Made by a program: the position numbers and the translations under genes
The notes under the pieces: generated by a model
Seen by the model: only the letters and a program-made list of their open reading frames with translations
Told to the model about the DNA's origin: nothing
The model's database searches: none
Part shown: positions 1 to 9,003 of the stretch, in pieces
Numbering within the stretch: position 1 is the stretch's first letter
How the letters are laid out: each line of letters starts with the position of its first letter
Source of the DNA: DASQPR01 sp035263025
GTDB lineage: Bacteria; Actinomycetota; Actinomycetes; Mycobacteriales; Micromonosporaceae
NCBI GenBank assembly: GCA_035263025.1
Contig: DATFRR010000202.1
Location: 1-26,032 of the forward strand
Direction: 5' to 3'
DNA length: 26,032 nucleotides

Positions 1-594
1 CGCGGTGATGCCACGCAGCAGACCGGGCACGTGGCTCACTGATCGGGACGAGGCGCCGGCGTTCGAGAGGTTCGCGTGGCTCAGCGCGACGCCCTTGCTG
101 CGTCCGGTCGTGCCGCCGGTGTAGAGAAGGGCGGCGAGATCGTTCGGCGCGCGGTCCACGATCGTTCCAGGCTCGGCCGCCTCCAGCTCGGCAAAGTTCG
201 CGCCGACCACAAACACCGGCACCTGGTGTGGCGCCCCGTCCTGCGCGGCGGCGACCTTGGGTGCGACCTCGGCGGTCGTGACCACCGCCACCGCACCCGA
301 GTCGGCGATGATGTGCCGCAGTTCCGGCGGGGTAACAAGGAAGACCACCGGCGTGATCACCGCGCCGGCCCGCCACAACGCGTGATAGACGATGCCGACC
401 TCGGGGCAGTTGGCCATGATCACGACCACGCGGTCGCCGGGCCGGACGCCCGCGGCCACGAAGCCGGCGCCGACGCGCGTCGCGCGAGCATGCAATCCGG
501 CCGACGTGTACCACTCGTCGCCGATGAACAGCGCTCGGTAGTCGCCGAACCGATCGAGCGCCGCATCCGCGAGCCTCGCGAGGTTCGTCTCCAT
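1..594 (-). CDS. AMP-binding acyl-CoA synthetase, N-terminal part (runs off the left edge)
   Basis: This is the first 198 codons of an ANL-superfamily adenylating enzyme, most like long-chain fatty-acid-CoA ligases, which activate a carboxylate with ATP and pass it to CoA. The start is ATG at 594-592, preceded by a GGAGGA ribosome site about 6 nt away. The protein opens METNLARLADAAL, runs through a typical N-terminal subdomain (GVRPGDRVVVIMANCPE) and reaches the phosphate-binding P-loop motif YTGGTTGRSKG at residues 158-168, followed by a VALSHANL stretch. The C-terminal domain lies outside the window, so substrate range cannot be judged. It is divergent from the molybdoenzyme gene at 755, with 160 bp between them. 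The family call is secure; the exact substrate is inferred only from general similarity. Confidence 0.9.
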   Translation of the reverse strand, partial: METNLARLADAALDRFGDYRALFIGDEWYTSAGLHARATRVGAGFVAAGVRPGDRVVVIMANCPEVGIVYHALWRAGAVITPVVFLVTPPELRHIIADSGAVAVVTTAEVAPKVAAAQDGAPHQVPVFVVGANFAELEAAEPGTIVDRAPNDLAALLYTGGTTGRSKGVALSHANLSNAGASSRSVSHVPGLLRGITA

Positions 595-742
595 GCGGTC
601 TCCTCCGGCGGTGTGATCGTTGCTCGGCCTGCGCCGCGAGCCCGGCCGCGCAGTTTCTACACTGCCTATGCCGAAAGTTCGGGCCCGTCAACCCTGCACG
701 TCCGCCGGCGATCCGAGGGTCGGGCGGTGCCGCACGGCGCGG

Positions 743-748
743 CACGAT
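743..748 (+). promoter_or_regulatory. Candidate -10 element of a leaderless transcript
   Basis: CACGAT lies 6 nt before the GTG start at 755, with no Shine-Dalgarno sequence in between. The same geometry recurs before five other genes in the window. No convincing -35 is visible. Confidence 0.35.
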
Positions 749-754
749 GGACAC

Positions 755-1807
755 GTGGCCGTAACGACGAAGGTGCCGCGGCGCGCCGGACGGCGTACCA
801 ACCTCGCGCTGCTTGTGGTGCTGCCGGCCGCCTTCGTGACCGGGTGGCTCGCGTTCGGTACGGGTACCCTCTGGCCGGCCCGCGTCGTCACGGTCACGCA
901 TGCCGCGCTCGGCATCGCGGTGCTGGCGCTCGTGCCGTGGAAGCAGGTGATCGTACGGCGCGGCCTGGTCCGGCCGGGCGGCGCGCGCGGTGTCGTGGTG
1001 AAGGCGACGAGCATCCTGCTCGCGATCAGCGTGCTGCTGTCGTTGGCGGGCGGGTTCGCGCACTCGTACGCCGGCCCGCACACGTATTTCGGGGTCACGG
1101 CGATGCAGGTGCATGTCGGCGCCGCGCTCGTCGCCGTACCACTGTTCGTCGTACACCTCGTGACGCGACCGCAGCGGCTCCGCGTCACCGACTTGTCGCG
1201 CCGCAACGCGCTGCGGCTCGCCGGCCTGGTCGGCGTCGGCGGTGTGCTGTTCGCGGCGGTGGAAGGCATCGCGACGATCGCTGGACTGCCCGGGCGGCGC
1301 CGGCGCGTCACCGGGTCGTACGAGACGGGCACCGATGATCCGGCCGCGATGCCGCTCACGTCATGGTTGTTCGACCGCATCCCGTCGATCGACCCGGCGA
1401 CCTACACGGTCCGCGTCCGGGACGCCAACGGCGTCCGGCTCGTCGGCTATCCCGAGCTTGCCGAGGGTACGGATCGGGTGCGCGCGATCCTGGACTGCAC
1501 CGGCGGCTGGTACGCGGCGCAGGACTGGCGCGGGGTCCGCCTGGACCGCCTGCTGGCCGAGATTCCGTCCGGTCACGTCATCGTCGTGACGTCGACGACC
1601 GGATACCGCCGCCGATTCCCGGCCGCCGAGGCGTCGGCGCTCTGGCTCGCGACCCACATCGCCGATGACCCGCTTGACCCTGGGCACGGCGCGCCAGCGC
1701 GGTTGGTCGCACCCGGCCGGCGCGGCTTCTGGTGGGTCAAGTGGGTCGCGTCGGTGGAGACGGTCGCCGGCGAAGACTGGTGGCAGCCGCCGTTCCCGTT
1801 GCAGTAG
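755..1807 (+). CDS. Membrane-anchored molybdopterin-dependent oxidoreductase (five TM helices plus sulfite-oxidase fold)
   Basis: The 350-residue protein has an N-terminal membrane part and a C-terminal SUOX-type molybdopterin domain. Hydrophobic segments lie at about 17-36, 43-62, 84-103, 113-136 and 153-175. The fifth is preceded by SRRNALR (residues 148-154), a twin-arginine-like motif, and followed by RRRR at 181-184. The Mo-binding domain runs from about 195 to 350, with the probable Mo ligand Cys248 in LDCTGGWYA. Histidines 49, 103, 109, 120 and 134 lie in or near the membrane segments and could hold heme b, which is inference. Actinobacterial proteins of this build are known to be inserted by Sec for the first helices and by Tat for the last, which would place the cofactor domain outside. 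GTG 755 was chosen because an in-frame upstream extension from 620 lacks family character and a -10-like hexamer sits 6 nt upstream. The substrate is unknown. Confidence 0.85.
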   Translation: MAVTTKVPRRAGRRTNLALLVVLPAAFVTGWLAFGTGTLWPARVVTVTHAALGIAVLALVPWKQVIVRRGLVRPGGARGVVVKATSILLAISVLLSLAGGFAHSYAGPHTYFGVTAMQVHVGAALVAVPLFVVHLVTRPQRLRVTDLSRRNALRLAGLVGVGGVLFAAVEGIATIAGLPGRRRRVTGSYETGTDDPAAMPLTSWLFDRIPSIDPATYTVRVRDANGVRLVGYPELAEGTDRVRAILDCTGGWYAAQDWRGVRLDRLLAEIPSGHVIVVTSTTGYRRRFPAAEASALWLATHIADDPLDPGHGAPARLVAPGRRGFWWVKWVASVETVAGEDWWQPPFPLQ

Positions 1808-1949
1808 CGCCGCCGCCGGCCGGCGCGGCCGAACTCGTAGTGGCGCCGACGTGGTGCAGGCGACGGGTGACCCCGGCGGGTTGCGGCCCGAGGATCGATG
1901 CGGCCCGGCGAAGCAATGCAAAGCCCGACGTGCCGTGCGCCAACCACCG

Positions 1950-1955
1950 TAGGCT
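1950..1955 (+). promoter_or_regulatory. Possible -10 element upstream of the MMPL gene
   Basis: TAGGCT lies in the 256-bp gap 1808-2063, about 110 nt before the MMPL start. It fits the TANNNT pattern, but no clear -35 is seen. The rest of the gap shows no gene I can support. Confidence 0.2.
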
Positions 1956-2063
1956 CAAGAAATCCCTGGTCTGGGGCGTGGGCGGCCAGGTCTTCGGGCA
2001 GGTGTTCGAAGACGGAAGCCTCCGAGCCGTGTGATGGATCGCGCGTTGGCGGCGGAGGAGGGG

Positions 2064-4352
2064 ATGGCCGTGCACCGGTTCCTCTACAAGGTTGGCCGGT
2101 TCTGCGCCCGCCACCACTGGTACGTCATCGCGGTCTGGCTCGTCATCGTGGTGGCACTCGTCGCCCTCCGTGGCGCGTTCGGCGGCGCGTTCTCGAATAA
2201 CTACACGGTGCCGGGCAGCGCATCCTCGAAGGGCACCACGTTCCTCACCGAGAAGTTTCCGGACCAGAGCACGAATTCCGGCCAGATCGTCTTCGTGGCG
2301 CCGGCCGGTAAGCAGTTGAGCGCGACCGAAAACCAGATCAACCAGGCAGTCACGAACGTCGCGCACCTGCCACACGTACTCAGTGCGACAAGCCCGTTCG
2401 CTAGCGCCAACTCACCGACGCTGTCGAAGAGCGGCACCATCGCGTACGCACCGGTGTTCTTCGACGTGAACCCGAACACTCTCGATAAGGCGTACCTGGA
2501 TTCGCTGCACAATGCCACGAAACCGGCCACCGATGCCGGCCTCACCGTCGACTACGGCAACGCCGCCGGGCAGGTGGACAAACACACGAGCGACCAGCGG
2601 TCCGAGGCGATCGGGCTTGGCTGCGCGCTGATTCTGTTGCTCATTATGTTCATCTCGCTGGTCGCCGCCCTGATTCCACTGGTCGCCGCGGCGTTCAGCG
2701 TGATCGCCGGCTTGTCCACGCTCGGTCTGCTGGCCGCCGCGTTCACGTTCCCGACCACCGCGCCGACCATCGCGACGCTGCTTGGTCTCGGCGTCGCGGT
2801 CGACTACGGACTGTTCCAGGTGGCCCGCCATCGCGAGCAGATCGATCGAGGCGTACCCGTGGTCGAGTCGATCGGTCAGGCCAACGCACGTTCCGGCGGT
2901 GCGATCGTGGTGGCCGGCAGCACGGTGATCATCGCGATCCTCGGCCTGTTCGTCGCCGGCGTCCCGTTCGTGAGCGCGCTCGGCGTCTCGGCCGCGCTCG
3001 TCGTCGCCGTGACGATGCTCTCCGCGCTGACGCTCGTACCCGCGTTCATGGGTTTGGCCGGCACGACGGTCCGGTCGTTCGTCGACCGCCGCCGCGAGCG
3101 TCGCGAACGCCAGGCGGCCTCGACAGCGAGCGGTGCGGCGACGCCGTCTGGTGCACGCACCAATCTCAGCAGCGCGGCGCACCTCCGGGAACTCGACCGC
3201 GCACACGAGAACAGCGCGTTTGCCAGGTGGGGCCGCCGAGTGAGCGGCCGCCCTTGGCCCTGGGCGATCGCCGCCGTCCTGGTGCTGCTGGTGCTGACCA
3301 TCCCGTTGTTCTTCATCCGCTTCGGGCAGATCGACTCCGGCACCGATCCGACGTCCGACACCGACCGTCGCGCGTACGACTACATCACCGAGGGATTCGG
3401 ACAGGGCGCGAACGGGCCGTTGACCGTGCTTGTCTCGATTCCGCCGGGCCAGTCCCAGTCGCAGGCACAGACCCTGCTCAACAACGCGCAGCAGACGCTT
3501 GCGCAGACGAACGACGTGGCGTCGGTCTTCCCGCCGTCGGTGAACCAGGCCGGCGACGCCGCGATCCTCAACGTCATTCCGAAGTCGAGTCCGCAGGCCG
3601 CGGCGACCACAACGCTCGTGAACGACTTGCGCGACAACGTGTTGCCGACGATCCCGGCGACCACTTACCTGACCGGATCGACGGCCGGGAACGTGGACTT
3701 CACTCAACGGGTGGTGGACCGCCTGCCGTTGCTCATCGGCGCGGTTGTGCTGCTGTCGCTGCTGTTGCTGACTGCTGCGTTCCGATCGCTCGCCATTGGA
3801 ATCAAGGCGGCGGTGATGAACCTGCTGTCGGTCGGCGCCGCGTACGGCGTCGTGGTCGCGGTATTCCAGTGGGGCTGGGGGTCGAACCTGATCGGGCTCG
3901 ATCAAACGGTGCCGATACCCGCTTTCGTACCGATGATCATGTTCGCCATCGTGTTCGGACTGTCCATGGACTACGAGGTGTTCCTCATCTCGCGGGTGCA
4001 CGAGGCATATATCCGAAATCGCGACGCGCATCGCAGTGTGGCCATCGGGATCGGCAGCACGGCCCGCGTTATCACGACCGCCGCCGCCGTGATGATCGTC
4101 GTCTTCATCAGCTTCGTGGTGAACCCCGATCCGACCGTCAAGATGCTGTCGGTGGGCATGGCCGTGTCGGTGCTGATCGACGCGAGCGTGGTACGGATGA
4201 TCCTGGTACCCGCGATCATGTCCCTGCTTGGTGACCACGCCTGGTGGGTCCCGCGATGGCTCGACAGGATCCTGCCGAACATCGACGTGGAGGGCGCCTC
4301 GATGCCCGATCCGGAGGCGGCAGGGCAGTCGGCGGTGACCGTGCCGCGGTAG
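2064..4352 (+). CDS. MMPL/RND-family membrane transporter
   Basis: The 762-residue protein has the duplicated RND layout: a TM helix at about 20-36, an extracytoplasmic domain, five clustered helices, a cytoplasmic linker (about 335-395, basic and Ala/Ser rich), then a second helix, domain and five-helix half. Each half carries the Asp-Tyr pair that forms the proton relay in MmpL proteins: Asp247-Tyr248 in GVAVDYGLF and Asp636-Tyr637 in GLSMDYEVF. MMPL proteins use the proton gradient to export lipids, siderophores or drugs; the cargo here cannot be inferred. ATG 2064 was chosen over the upstream ATG/GTG codons near 2031 because GGAGGAGG sits just before it and the product then starts directly with the short cytoplasmic N-terminus typical of the family. 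There is no regulator or accessory gene beside it. Confidence 0.93.
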   Translation: MAVHRFLYKVGRFCARHHWYVIAVWLVIVVALVALRGAFGGAFSNNYTVPGSASSKGTTFLTEKFPDQSTNSGQIVFVAPAGKQLSATENQINQAVTNVAHLPHVLSATSPFASANSPTLSKSGTIAYAPVFFDVNPNTLDKAYLDSLHNATKPATDAGLTVDYGNAAGQVDKHTSDQRSEAIGLGCALILLLIMFISLVAALIPLVAAAFSVIAGLSTLGLLAAAFTFPTTAPTIATLLGLGVAVDYGLFQVARHREQIDRGVPVVESIGQANARSGGAIVVAGSTVIIAILGLFVAGVPFVSALGVSAALVVAVTMLSALTLVPAFMGLAGTTVRSFVDRRRERRERQAASTASGAATPSGARTNLSSAAHLRELDRAHENSAFARWGRRVSGRPWPWAIAAVLVLLVLTIPLFFIRFGQIDSGTDPTSDTDRRAYDYITEGFGQGANGPLTVLVSIPPGQSQSQAQTLLNNAQQTLAQTNDVASVFPPSVNQAGDAAILNVIPKSSPQAAATTTLVNDLRDNVLPTIPATTYLTGSTAGNVDFTQRVVDRLPLLIGAVVLLSLLLLTAAFRSLAIGIKAAVMNLLSVGAAYGVVVAVFQWGWGSNLIGLDQTVPIPAFVPMIMFAIVFGLSMDYEVFLISRVHEAYIRNRDAHRSVAIGIGSTARVITTAAAVMIVVFISFVVNPDPTVKMLSVGMAVSVLIDASVVRMILVPAIMSLLGDHAWWVPRWLDRILPNIDVEGASMPDPEAAGQSAVTVPR

Positions 4353-4368
4353 CCGACGTCGTGGCCTG

Positions 4369-4390
4369 GGGGGACTCCCCGGTCCGGGGG
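4369..4390. terminator. G/C hairpin after the MMPL gene, possible terminator
   Basis: Seventeen bases after the MMPL stop, GGGG, CCCC and GGGG blocks can form alternative short hairpins, for example CCCC-GGTCC-GGGG at 4377-4389. There is no T-run, so termination is only a suggestion. Confidence 0.25.
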
Positions 4391-4532
4391 ACGCGTTCGG
4401 TGCCGCTATCGATGGACGCGACGTCACGACGCTGGATACACTCCGGCGTCGGCTAATCCGCGCGTACCGGCATGCACTCCCCACGATCGGTTGCCGCGCA
4501 AGCCGTCCCTTAGCTATGCAGAGGTTCGGCGG

Positions 4533-6140
4533 ATGACGACATTTGCGCAGCTTGACAGCGCGCGAACCCGACATCGGGCGGTCGCGTGGCGTGCGCTGCT
4601 CGCAGTCGCCGTGTTGGTGCCCACCGCTGTGCTGTTCATGCAGGCATGGGGCAGTGAGCGACGTTCGCTGGACGCGGCCACCACCGAGCGGCACGGCGTG
4701 GCGTATGTCCGAGCGTTGGAGCAGACGATCGTGTCCGTCGTGGTGGCCGAATCCGCCGCGGTCGCCGGTGATACGCCCGACCTCCGGCCGGTCGACCGCG
4801 CGGCACTCGCAGTCACGAGCGTCGACGAGTCATACGGCTCGGCATTGCGTACCCAAACCATCTGGGCGAATGTGGACAATCGCATCCAGCAGCTGCACAC
4901 CCGGACACAGCTCGCGCCGGCCGACGCCCTCGCGGCGTACGAGGACATCACCGACCAATTGCTATCGCTTACCGACAAGGTGCGCGCGAGCTCCGGCCTG
5001 GACGGCGATGCGCACCCGGAGAGCGTCGCACTGCAAGCCGCCGTGACGGCCGATCTTCCCGAGGCCATCGTGATGTCCGGCCGGTATGCCGACCTGCTCG
5101 TCCTCGGCTCCGGTGGATCGGGCGCCGACCTGCGAGCGGCCGTCCAACGGGATGCCGCCGACGTTGCCGTTGACGTACAGAACGCCTCCGCGGCCTCGCC
5201 CGACGCGGCGATCAGCGACCAGACGCTTAGCGCAGCCGATCGGTTCGGTCTGGACGCGGCCGCACTCATCGCGATCGGCGCGACCTCGAGCACCGGGTCG
5301 TCGAGCACCGGGTCGTCGGGCACCGGGTCGTCGAGCGCTGGTTCGTCGAGCGCTGACGCGGCTGCTGCGGCGGCCGCCGCGACGGCGGTTCGCGCCTCCG
5401 CCGACGCCCTGGCCACCTCGATCTTGCGCACCATGGACGACCTGCTGTCGACCCGGATCAGTGACACGCGGCGCAGCCGCGATATGACCATCGGGATCGC
5501 CGCGCTTGCGGTGCTCATCGCGTGCGTACCGATGACGATCGCGGCGATCCGTCGTCGCGATCTGCCACTGAGCGACCTCACTCAAACTGACGCCGAGGAG
5601 CCCGGTGCCACCCGAGCCGCGTACGGGTCGGAGCCACGTTCCGCCGGTCTTGGGTACGCCTCCGACGTCGGACGCGCGGTTACCGGTGCGGATGCGCGAG
5701 CCGACATGAGCGCGCTTGCGGTCGGGCGCCACGGCGCCGGCGCGCCACCTTCGTTGACGGCATTGCCACACGGTGGACAGCAACGCTTCGACGAGGGAGA
5801 ACCGTTACCGCGGCGCCGGCAGCAGATCATGCCGCCACCCGCCGCCGTGATGCCGCCTCCGTTGGGTGCGGCGAGCGCGCAGGCCGGCACATCGGACCCG
5901 TCCACCGCGTCAAGCGGCGCCGCGCCGGGTCCGTCCGGCGCGCCGGGGTCGGGTCCGGCGTCGGCTGGCGCACCCGGGTCGGCCCCGGCATCGGCCGGCG
6001 GACCAGCGGCGGCCGAGCGTCGCGAACTCTTGCCGGCCGGTGTGACGCATCATCGCCGGCCGTCGTCATCCTCGGAAACCCGTTCCGGCAACGGCGAAGC
6101 CGCGTCCGACGACTGGGGGCGCAACGGTGTCGCTAAATAA
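4533..6140 (+). CDS. NIT-like membrane sensor protein without a kinase domain
   Basis: The 535-residue protein has a short cytoplasmic N-terminus, TM1 at about 19-38, a mostly helical extracytoplasmic domain of about 280 residues, TM2 at about 318-338, and a 200-residue Ala/Pro/Gly-rich cytoplasmic tail. The start of the outer domain (GVAYVRALEQTIVSVVVAES) resembles the nitrate/nitrite-sensing (NIT) helical domain found in conservon-type kinases, so ligand sensing is inferred. No ATPase or other catalytic domain follows. A Ser/Thr/Gly repeat encoded by five 15-bp DNA units lies at about residues 252-276, and a 10-residue repeat lies in the tail. ATG 4533 is preferred, with a weak GAGG 10 nt upstream. 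Its end overlaps the next gene by 14 bp, so the two are probably co-translated. It may be a paralogue or co-receptor of the next protein. Confidence 0.7.
   Translation: MTTFAQLDSARTRHRAVAWRALLAVAVLVPTAVLFMQAWGSERRSLDAATTERHGVAYVRALEQTIVSVVVAESAAVAGDTPDLRPVDRAALAVTSVDESYGSALRTQTIWANVDNRIQQLHTRTQLAPADALAAYEDITDQLLSLTDKVRASSGLDGDAHPESVALQAAVTADLPEAIVMSGRYADLLVLGSGGSGADLRAAVQRDAADVAVDVQNASAASPDAAISDQTLSAADRFGLDAAALIAIGATSSTGSSSTGSSGTGSSSAGSSSADAAAAAAAATAVRASADALATSILRTMDDLLSTRISDTRRSRDMTIGIAALAVLIACVPMTIAAIRRRDLPLSDLTQTDAEEPGATRAAYGSEPRSAGLGYASDVGRAVTGADARADMSALAVGRHGAGAPPSLTALPHGGQQRFDEGEPLPRRRQQIMPPPAAVMPPPLGAASAQAGTSDPSTASSGAAPGPSGAPGSGPASAGAPGSAPASAGGPAAAERRELLPAGVTHHRRPSSSSETRSGNGEAASDDWGRNGVAK
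5286..5360 (+). repeat. Five tandem 15-bp units inside the NIT-like sensor gene
   Basis: Units begin at 5286, 5301, 5316, 5331 and 5346. The first two are identical (TCGAGCACCGGGTCG), the third differs by one base, and the fourth and fifth diverge. They encode SS(T/A)GS-type pentapeptides just before the second TM helix. Being a multiple of three, copy-number changes would stay in frame. Confidence 0.9.
5937..5996 (+). repeat. Two 30-bp tandem units in the tail of the NIT-like sensor gene
   Basis: Units at 5937-5966 and 5967-5996 encode GAPGSGPASA and GAPGSAPASA. They form part of the low-complexity cytoplasmic tail. Confidence 0.8.
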
Positions 6141-9003
6141 CGTGAGCGTGCGTCGGCGGGTGACCGCGCTCGTTGCCGTACTCCTCGTCGCGGTGCTCGC
6201 GTTCGGGGCGGTGATCGTGGGCGGTCGGCTGGTCCGCGCCAAGCGCGCCGGCGACGTCTCGCACGCCATGCTCGTCGCGAACCAGGTCGGCGGAGTGTTG
6301 CAGAGTCTCGAATCGGAAGAGCTCGCGTCCGTCGGGTTCCTCGAGGGCACGCAGACCGCCGCCGATTTGGACAGCGCATCCGGCCAGGTCGACGATCGCA
6401 TCGCCGATGTCAAGAACGCGCTCGGCAGCGGGATGCCGGCGAAGGTCCAGACCGCGATCGACGCAGCGGCGGCGCTGGACGCCGTGCGTCAGAGCATCAC
6501 GGCAGGACGCGAGACGCCAGCGGCCGCGGTCGCGGCGTTCAGCGCGGCGATCGAGGCGATCATCGCTTCGCTGTCGCTACCGCAGTTCGCCGACCCGTCA
6601 ACCGCCGCCGGTCGGCAGGTCCTCGCGCTCGACACGGTGTTGCGGATCGACGCACGCCACGCGGCGAGCGCGGCCGACCTCCTCGTCGCGACGGTGCAGC
6701 TATCCGAGTCGTCGGTCGTCGACTACGCCGCCGCGGCCCAGGCCGCGCAGGGGCTCGAAGCGCAGTTCGCCACGTACGCGTCCGCATCGCAGCGCGACCT
6801 CTACCGGATCGTGACGACGGCGTACGTCGAGCGCGTCGGGCCGTCGTTCGTCACCGCGTTCGCCTCCGCGCCACGCAGCGCAGTCGCGACACTCTCGCCC
6901 ACCGACCTGTATCCGCAACTCGTGTCCTACGTGCAGCTCGGGCGTCTCGTCGAGGCGAAGATCGCGGCCGACGTCCGGAGCGCGGTAGCGAGCCAGCAGC
7001 GTGGCGACCTGATCGTGGCGTACGTCGTCGCCGGCGTCACCGTGCTCGTCGTGCTGCTGATCGCGCTCGCCGCCTGGCTGGTGATCCGATCCGTCTCGCG
7101 GACGCTGGGCGGGTTGGCGCAGGCCGAGTCCGACGCCGCCGACCACACCGTCGCACAGCTACGACGGGTCGCCGACGACGAGACAGAGGCGGCCGATCAC
7201 GTACCCATCCAAGCCCTGCCGGTGACCGCCCCCACCGAGGCCGGCGACCTCGCGCGGGTGTTCGTCCGCACGCAGCGCACCGCGACCTCGGTCGTGGAGC
7301 GGCAAGCTGCCGCGCGGCGAAACCTCGTACAGATGACGGGCAACGCGACGCGCCGCGCGGCGAACCTTGTCGCGCGACAGGTCTCGATCATCGATCGGCT
7401 GGAACGCGCCGAAACAGACCCGGCTACCCGCACCGTGCTTCGTCGCCTCGACCACGTGACCCACCGACTGCGCCGCGCCACGGCGAGCCTCATCACGCTG
7501 TCCGACTCGGCCGGCAACGGACGCCACGCGGCGGACGAGAGCGGATACGTCACGCCGATGGCGCTCGCCGACCTCATCCAACTCGCGGCGGACGAAATCG
7601 AGAGTGAGAGTCGGGTGGACGTCTTCGTGCCGGCGAGCACGATGGTCCAGCCGGTCGTCATCGATGACGCGGTGCTGCTCTTTGCGGAGCTGATCGCGAA
7701 CGCCACGGCGTATTCGCCGCCGGCTTCGCGGGTACGCGTGTTGGCACGGCCCTACGACCACAGCGTGTCGATCGTCGACGAGGGCATCGGCATGTCCGAC
7801 GAGCAGGTTGCCACCGTGAACGCCCGGCTTGCCGAGCCGGAACGGCTCGACCTCGCATCGACCGGTGCGCTCGGGCTCTTCCTCGTCGGTCGGATCGCGC
7901 GCCGCTATGACTTCGTGGTGACGTTCGAGCACACACCCGGCGCCGGTACGACCGTCATCGTGGACCTTGGCCGCCACGTCGGCACCGTGACGCCAGCCGA
8001 CACGGCCAGAGCGACCGCGCCAGTGGTCGCCGATGCGGACATTCCCCGACCGCGCGGAGTGGGCGCGAACCTGGTCGGCGTCGCGGTCGGTCGGGCCGCG
8101 GCGCCGGTGCCGGCGCTGGACTCGCGACCGTTCAACATCGAACATTTCGAGCGCGCATCCGCGGTTCTCGGCCGCGGCGAGTCGTGGAACGCGTTCGAGG
8201 TGCTGCCGCCCGGCCAGCCCGCGTTGCCGCCCGGCCCGACGAGTTCGGCATCGGCGAGTTCGGCATCCACCACGGCCACCGTGACTACCGACGACGCTGG
8301 AGTGCCCGCGACCGGCGACAGCGGCGAGCTTCCGTTCGCCGACGTCGACCTGCCGCGCGCCGGCACTGGGTACGCCGCCGGCGGCGGACCATTCGGCCCA
8401 CCCGATCCGGGCGCCGAGCTGTTGCGGCCAAAGGGGCGGTTTGCCGGCTCGCTGCGCGAATTCGGTCGCAGCGCAGCTCGTCCAGCGGAACCACCGACCC
8501 CACCCCCACCAGCCGACGACGCCACGGCCGATGACGACACCGCCGGCGATGAGATCGTGGTCGAGGACGCGGCCGCCGACGGCCCGTTCAGCGAAAGTAC
8601 GGTGTTTCCCGCCGGTGGCGTCGCGCGCTATGTCACGCGGCCCGACGCCGAACGGACCGACGTCGCGCAACAAGCGGGTTCCGCGGAGGTGGCCCCGGCC
8701 GAAGCCGCTCCGTTGGAAAGCGACAGCAGCACTGTCGACGCACCTTCCGGACAAGTGTTGCCGGCCGCTACCGATGACCAGGCGCCGCCCGCAGCCCCGC
8801 CCAGCGGCACTGCTCCATCCGGGCTGTTGCGACGTGTACCCGGTGCCACCGCCCCGGCCGAGCACCAGATCGACGTGCCAGCGTTTCGTACCTTGGACCC
8901 GGACGAGGCGCGTGGCCTGGTCGAGGAGTTTGAGCGCGGCGTGTCGCGGGCACTCGACGAAGCGGCCGGCGACCGCATCGACGACGAGGGGCGCATTCGA
9001 TGA
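6127..9003 (+). CDS. Conservon-type sensor histidine kinase (CvnA-like) with NIT-like sensor domain
   Basis: The 958-residue protein has TM1 at about 12-33, a helical extracytoplasmic sensor domain (LQSLESEELASVGFLEG resembles the NIT core), TM2 at about 296-320, a HAMP-like linker, a dimerisation helix region and a GHKL ATPase. The region RRNLVQM...LDHVTHRLRR matches the atypical H-region of conservon kinases, with His443. The N box is at ELIANAT (Glu521, Asn525), the G1 box at DEGIGM (from Asp551), then GALGLFLVGRIARR. ATP binding therefore looks intact. Residues 640-958 are an acidic, Ala/Pro-rich tail ending in a short helical patch. GTG 6127 has GGGGGC about 6 nt upstream and overlaps the previous gene by 14 bp. 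The stop overlaps the next start (ATGA). In Streptomyces conservons such kinases act with roadblock, DUF742 and GTPase partners; only the roadblock follows here. Confidence 0.87.
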   Translation: MSLNNVSVRRRVTALVAVLLVAVLAFGAVIVGGRLVRAKRAGDVSHAMLVANQVGGVLQSLESEELASVGFLEGTQTAADLDSASGQVDDRIADVKNALGSGMPAKVQTAIDAAAALDAVRQSITAGRETPAAAVAAFSAAIEAIIASLSLPQFADPSTAAGRQVLALDTVLRIDARHAASAADLLVATVQLSESSVVDYAAAAQAAQGLEAQFATYASASQRDLYRIVTTAYVERVGPSFVTAFASAPRSAVATLSPTDLYPQLVSYVQLGRLVEAKIAADVRSAVASQQRGDLIVAYVVAGVTVLVVLLIALAAWLVIRSVSRTLGGLAQAESDAADHTVAQLRRVADDETEAADHVPIQALPVTAPTEAGDLARVFVRTQRTATSVVERQAAARRNLVQMTGNATRRAANLVARQVSIIDRLERAETDPATRTVLRRLDHVTHRLRRATASLITLSDSAGNGRHAADESGYVTPMALADLIQLAADEIESESRVDVFVPASTMVQPVVIDDAVLLFAELIANATAYSPPASRVRVLARPYDHSVSIVDEGIGMSDEQVATVNARLAEPERLDLASTGALGLFLVGRIARRYDFVVTFEHTPGAGTTVIVDLGRHVGTVTPADTARATAPVVADADIPRPRGVGANLVGVAVGRAAAPVPALDSRPFNIEHFERASAVLGRGESWNAFEVLPPGQPALPPGPTSSASASSASTTATVTTDDAGVPATGDSGELPFADVDLPRAGTGYAAGGGPFGPPDPGAELLRPKGRFAGSLREFGRSAARPAEPPTPPPPADDATADDDTAGDEIVVEDAAADGPFSESTVFPAGGVARYVTRPDAERTDVAQQAGSAEVAPAEAAPLESDSSTVDAPSGQVLPAATDDQAPPAAPPSGTAPSGLLRRVPGATAPAEHQIDVPAFRTLDPDEARGLVEEFERGVSRALDEAAGDRIDDEGRIR

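Noticed and set aside
76..1338. A 420-codon open frame on the plus strand
   Set aside because: It is antisense to the acyl-CoA synthetase and then out of frame over the molybdoenzyme. The product is Arg-rich.
1573..2100. Protein-like open stretch on the minus strand in the 1808-2063 gap (FEHLPEDLAAHAPDQGFLEP)
   Set aside because: It has no good start or ribosome site, overlaps both neighbouring genes and becomes Arg-rich low complexity. The plus strand of the same gap also reads KKSLVWGVGGQVFGQVFEDG without a start of its own. Neither can be supported as a gene or pseudogene.
4377..4390. Strong intrinsic terminator after the MMPL gene
   Set aside because: The stem is only four to six G/C pairs with competing alternatives and no T-run, so it is listed only as a weak candidate.
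2412..4694. A 760-codon open frame on the minus strand
   Set aside because: It is antisense to the MMPL gene, which has clear family motifs. The product is Arg/His/Asp-rich with no domain, as expected for a high-GC shadow frame.
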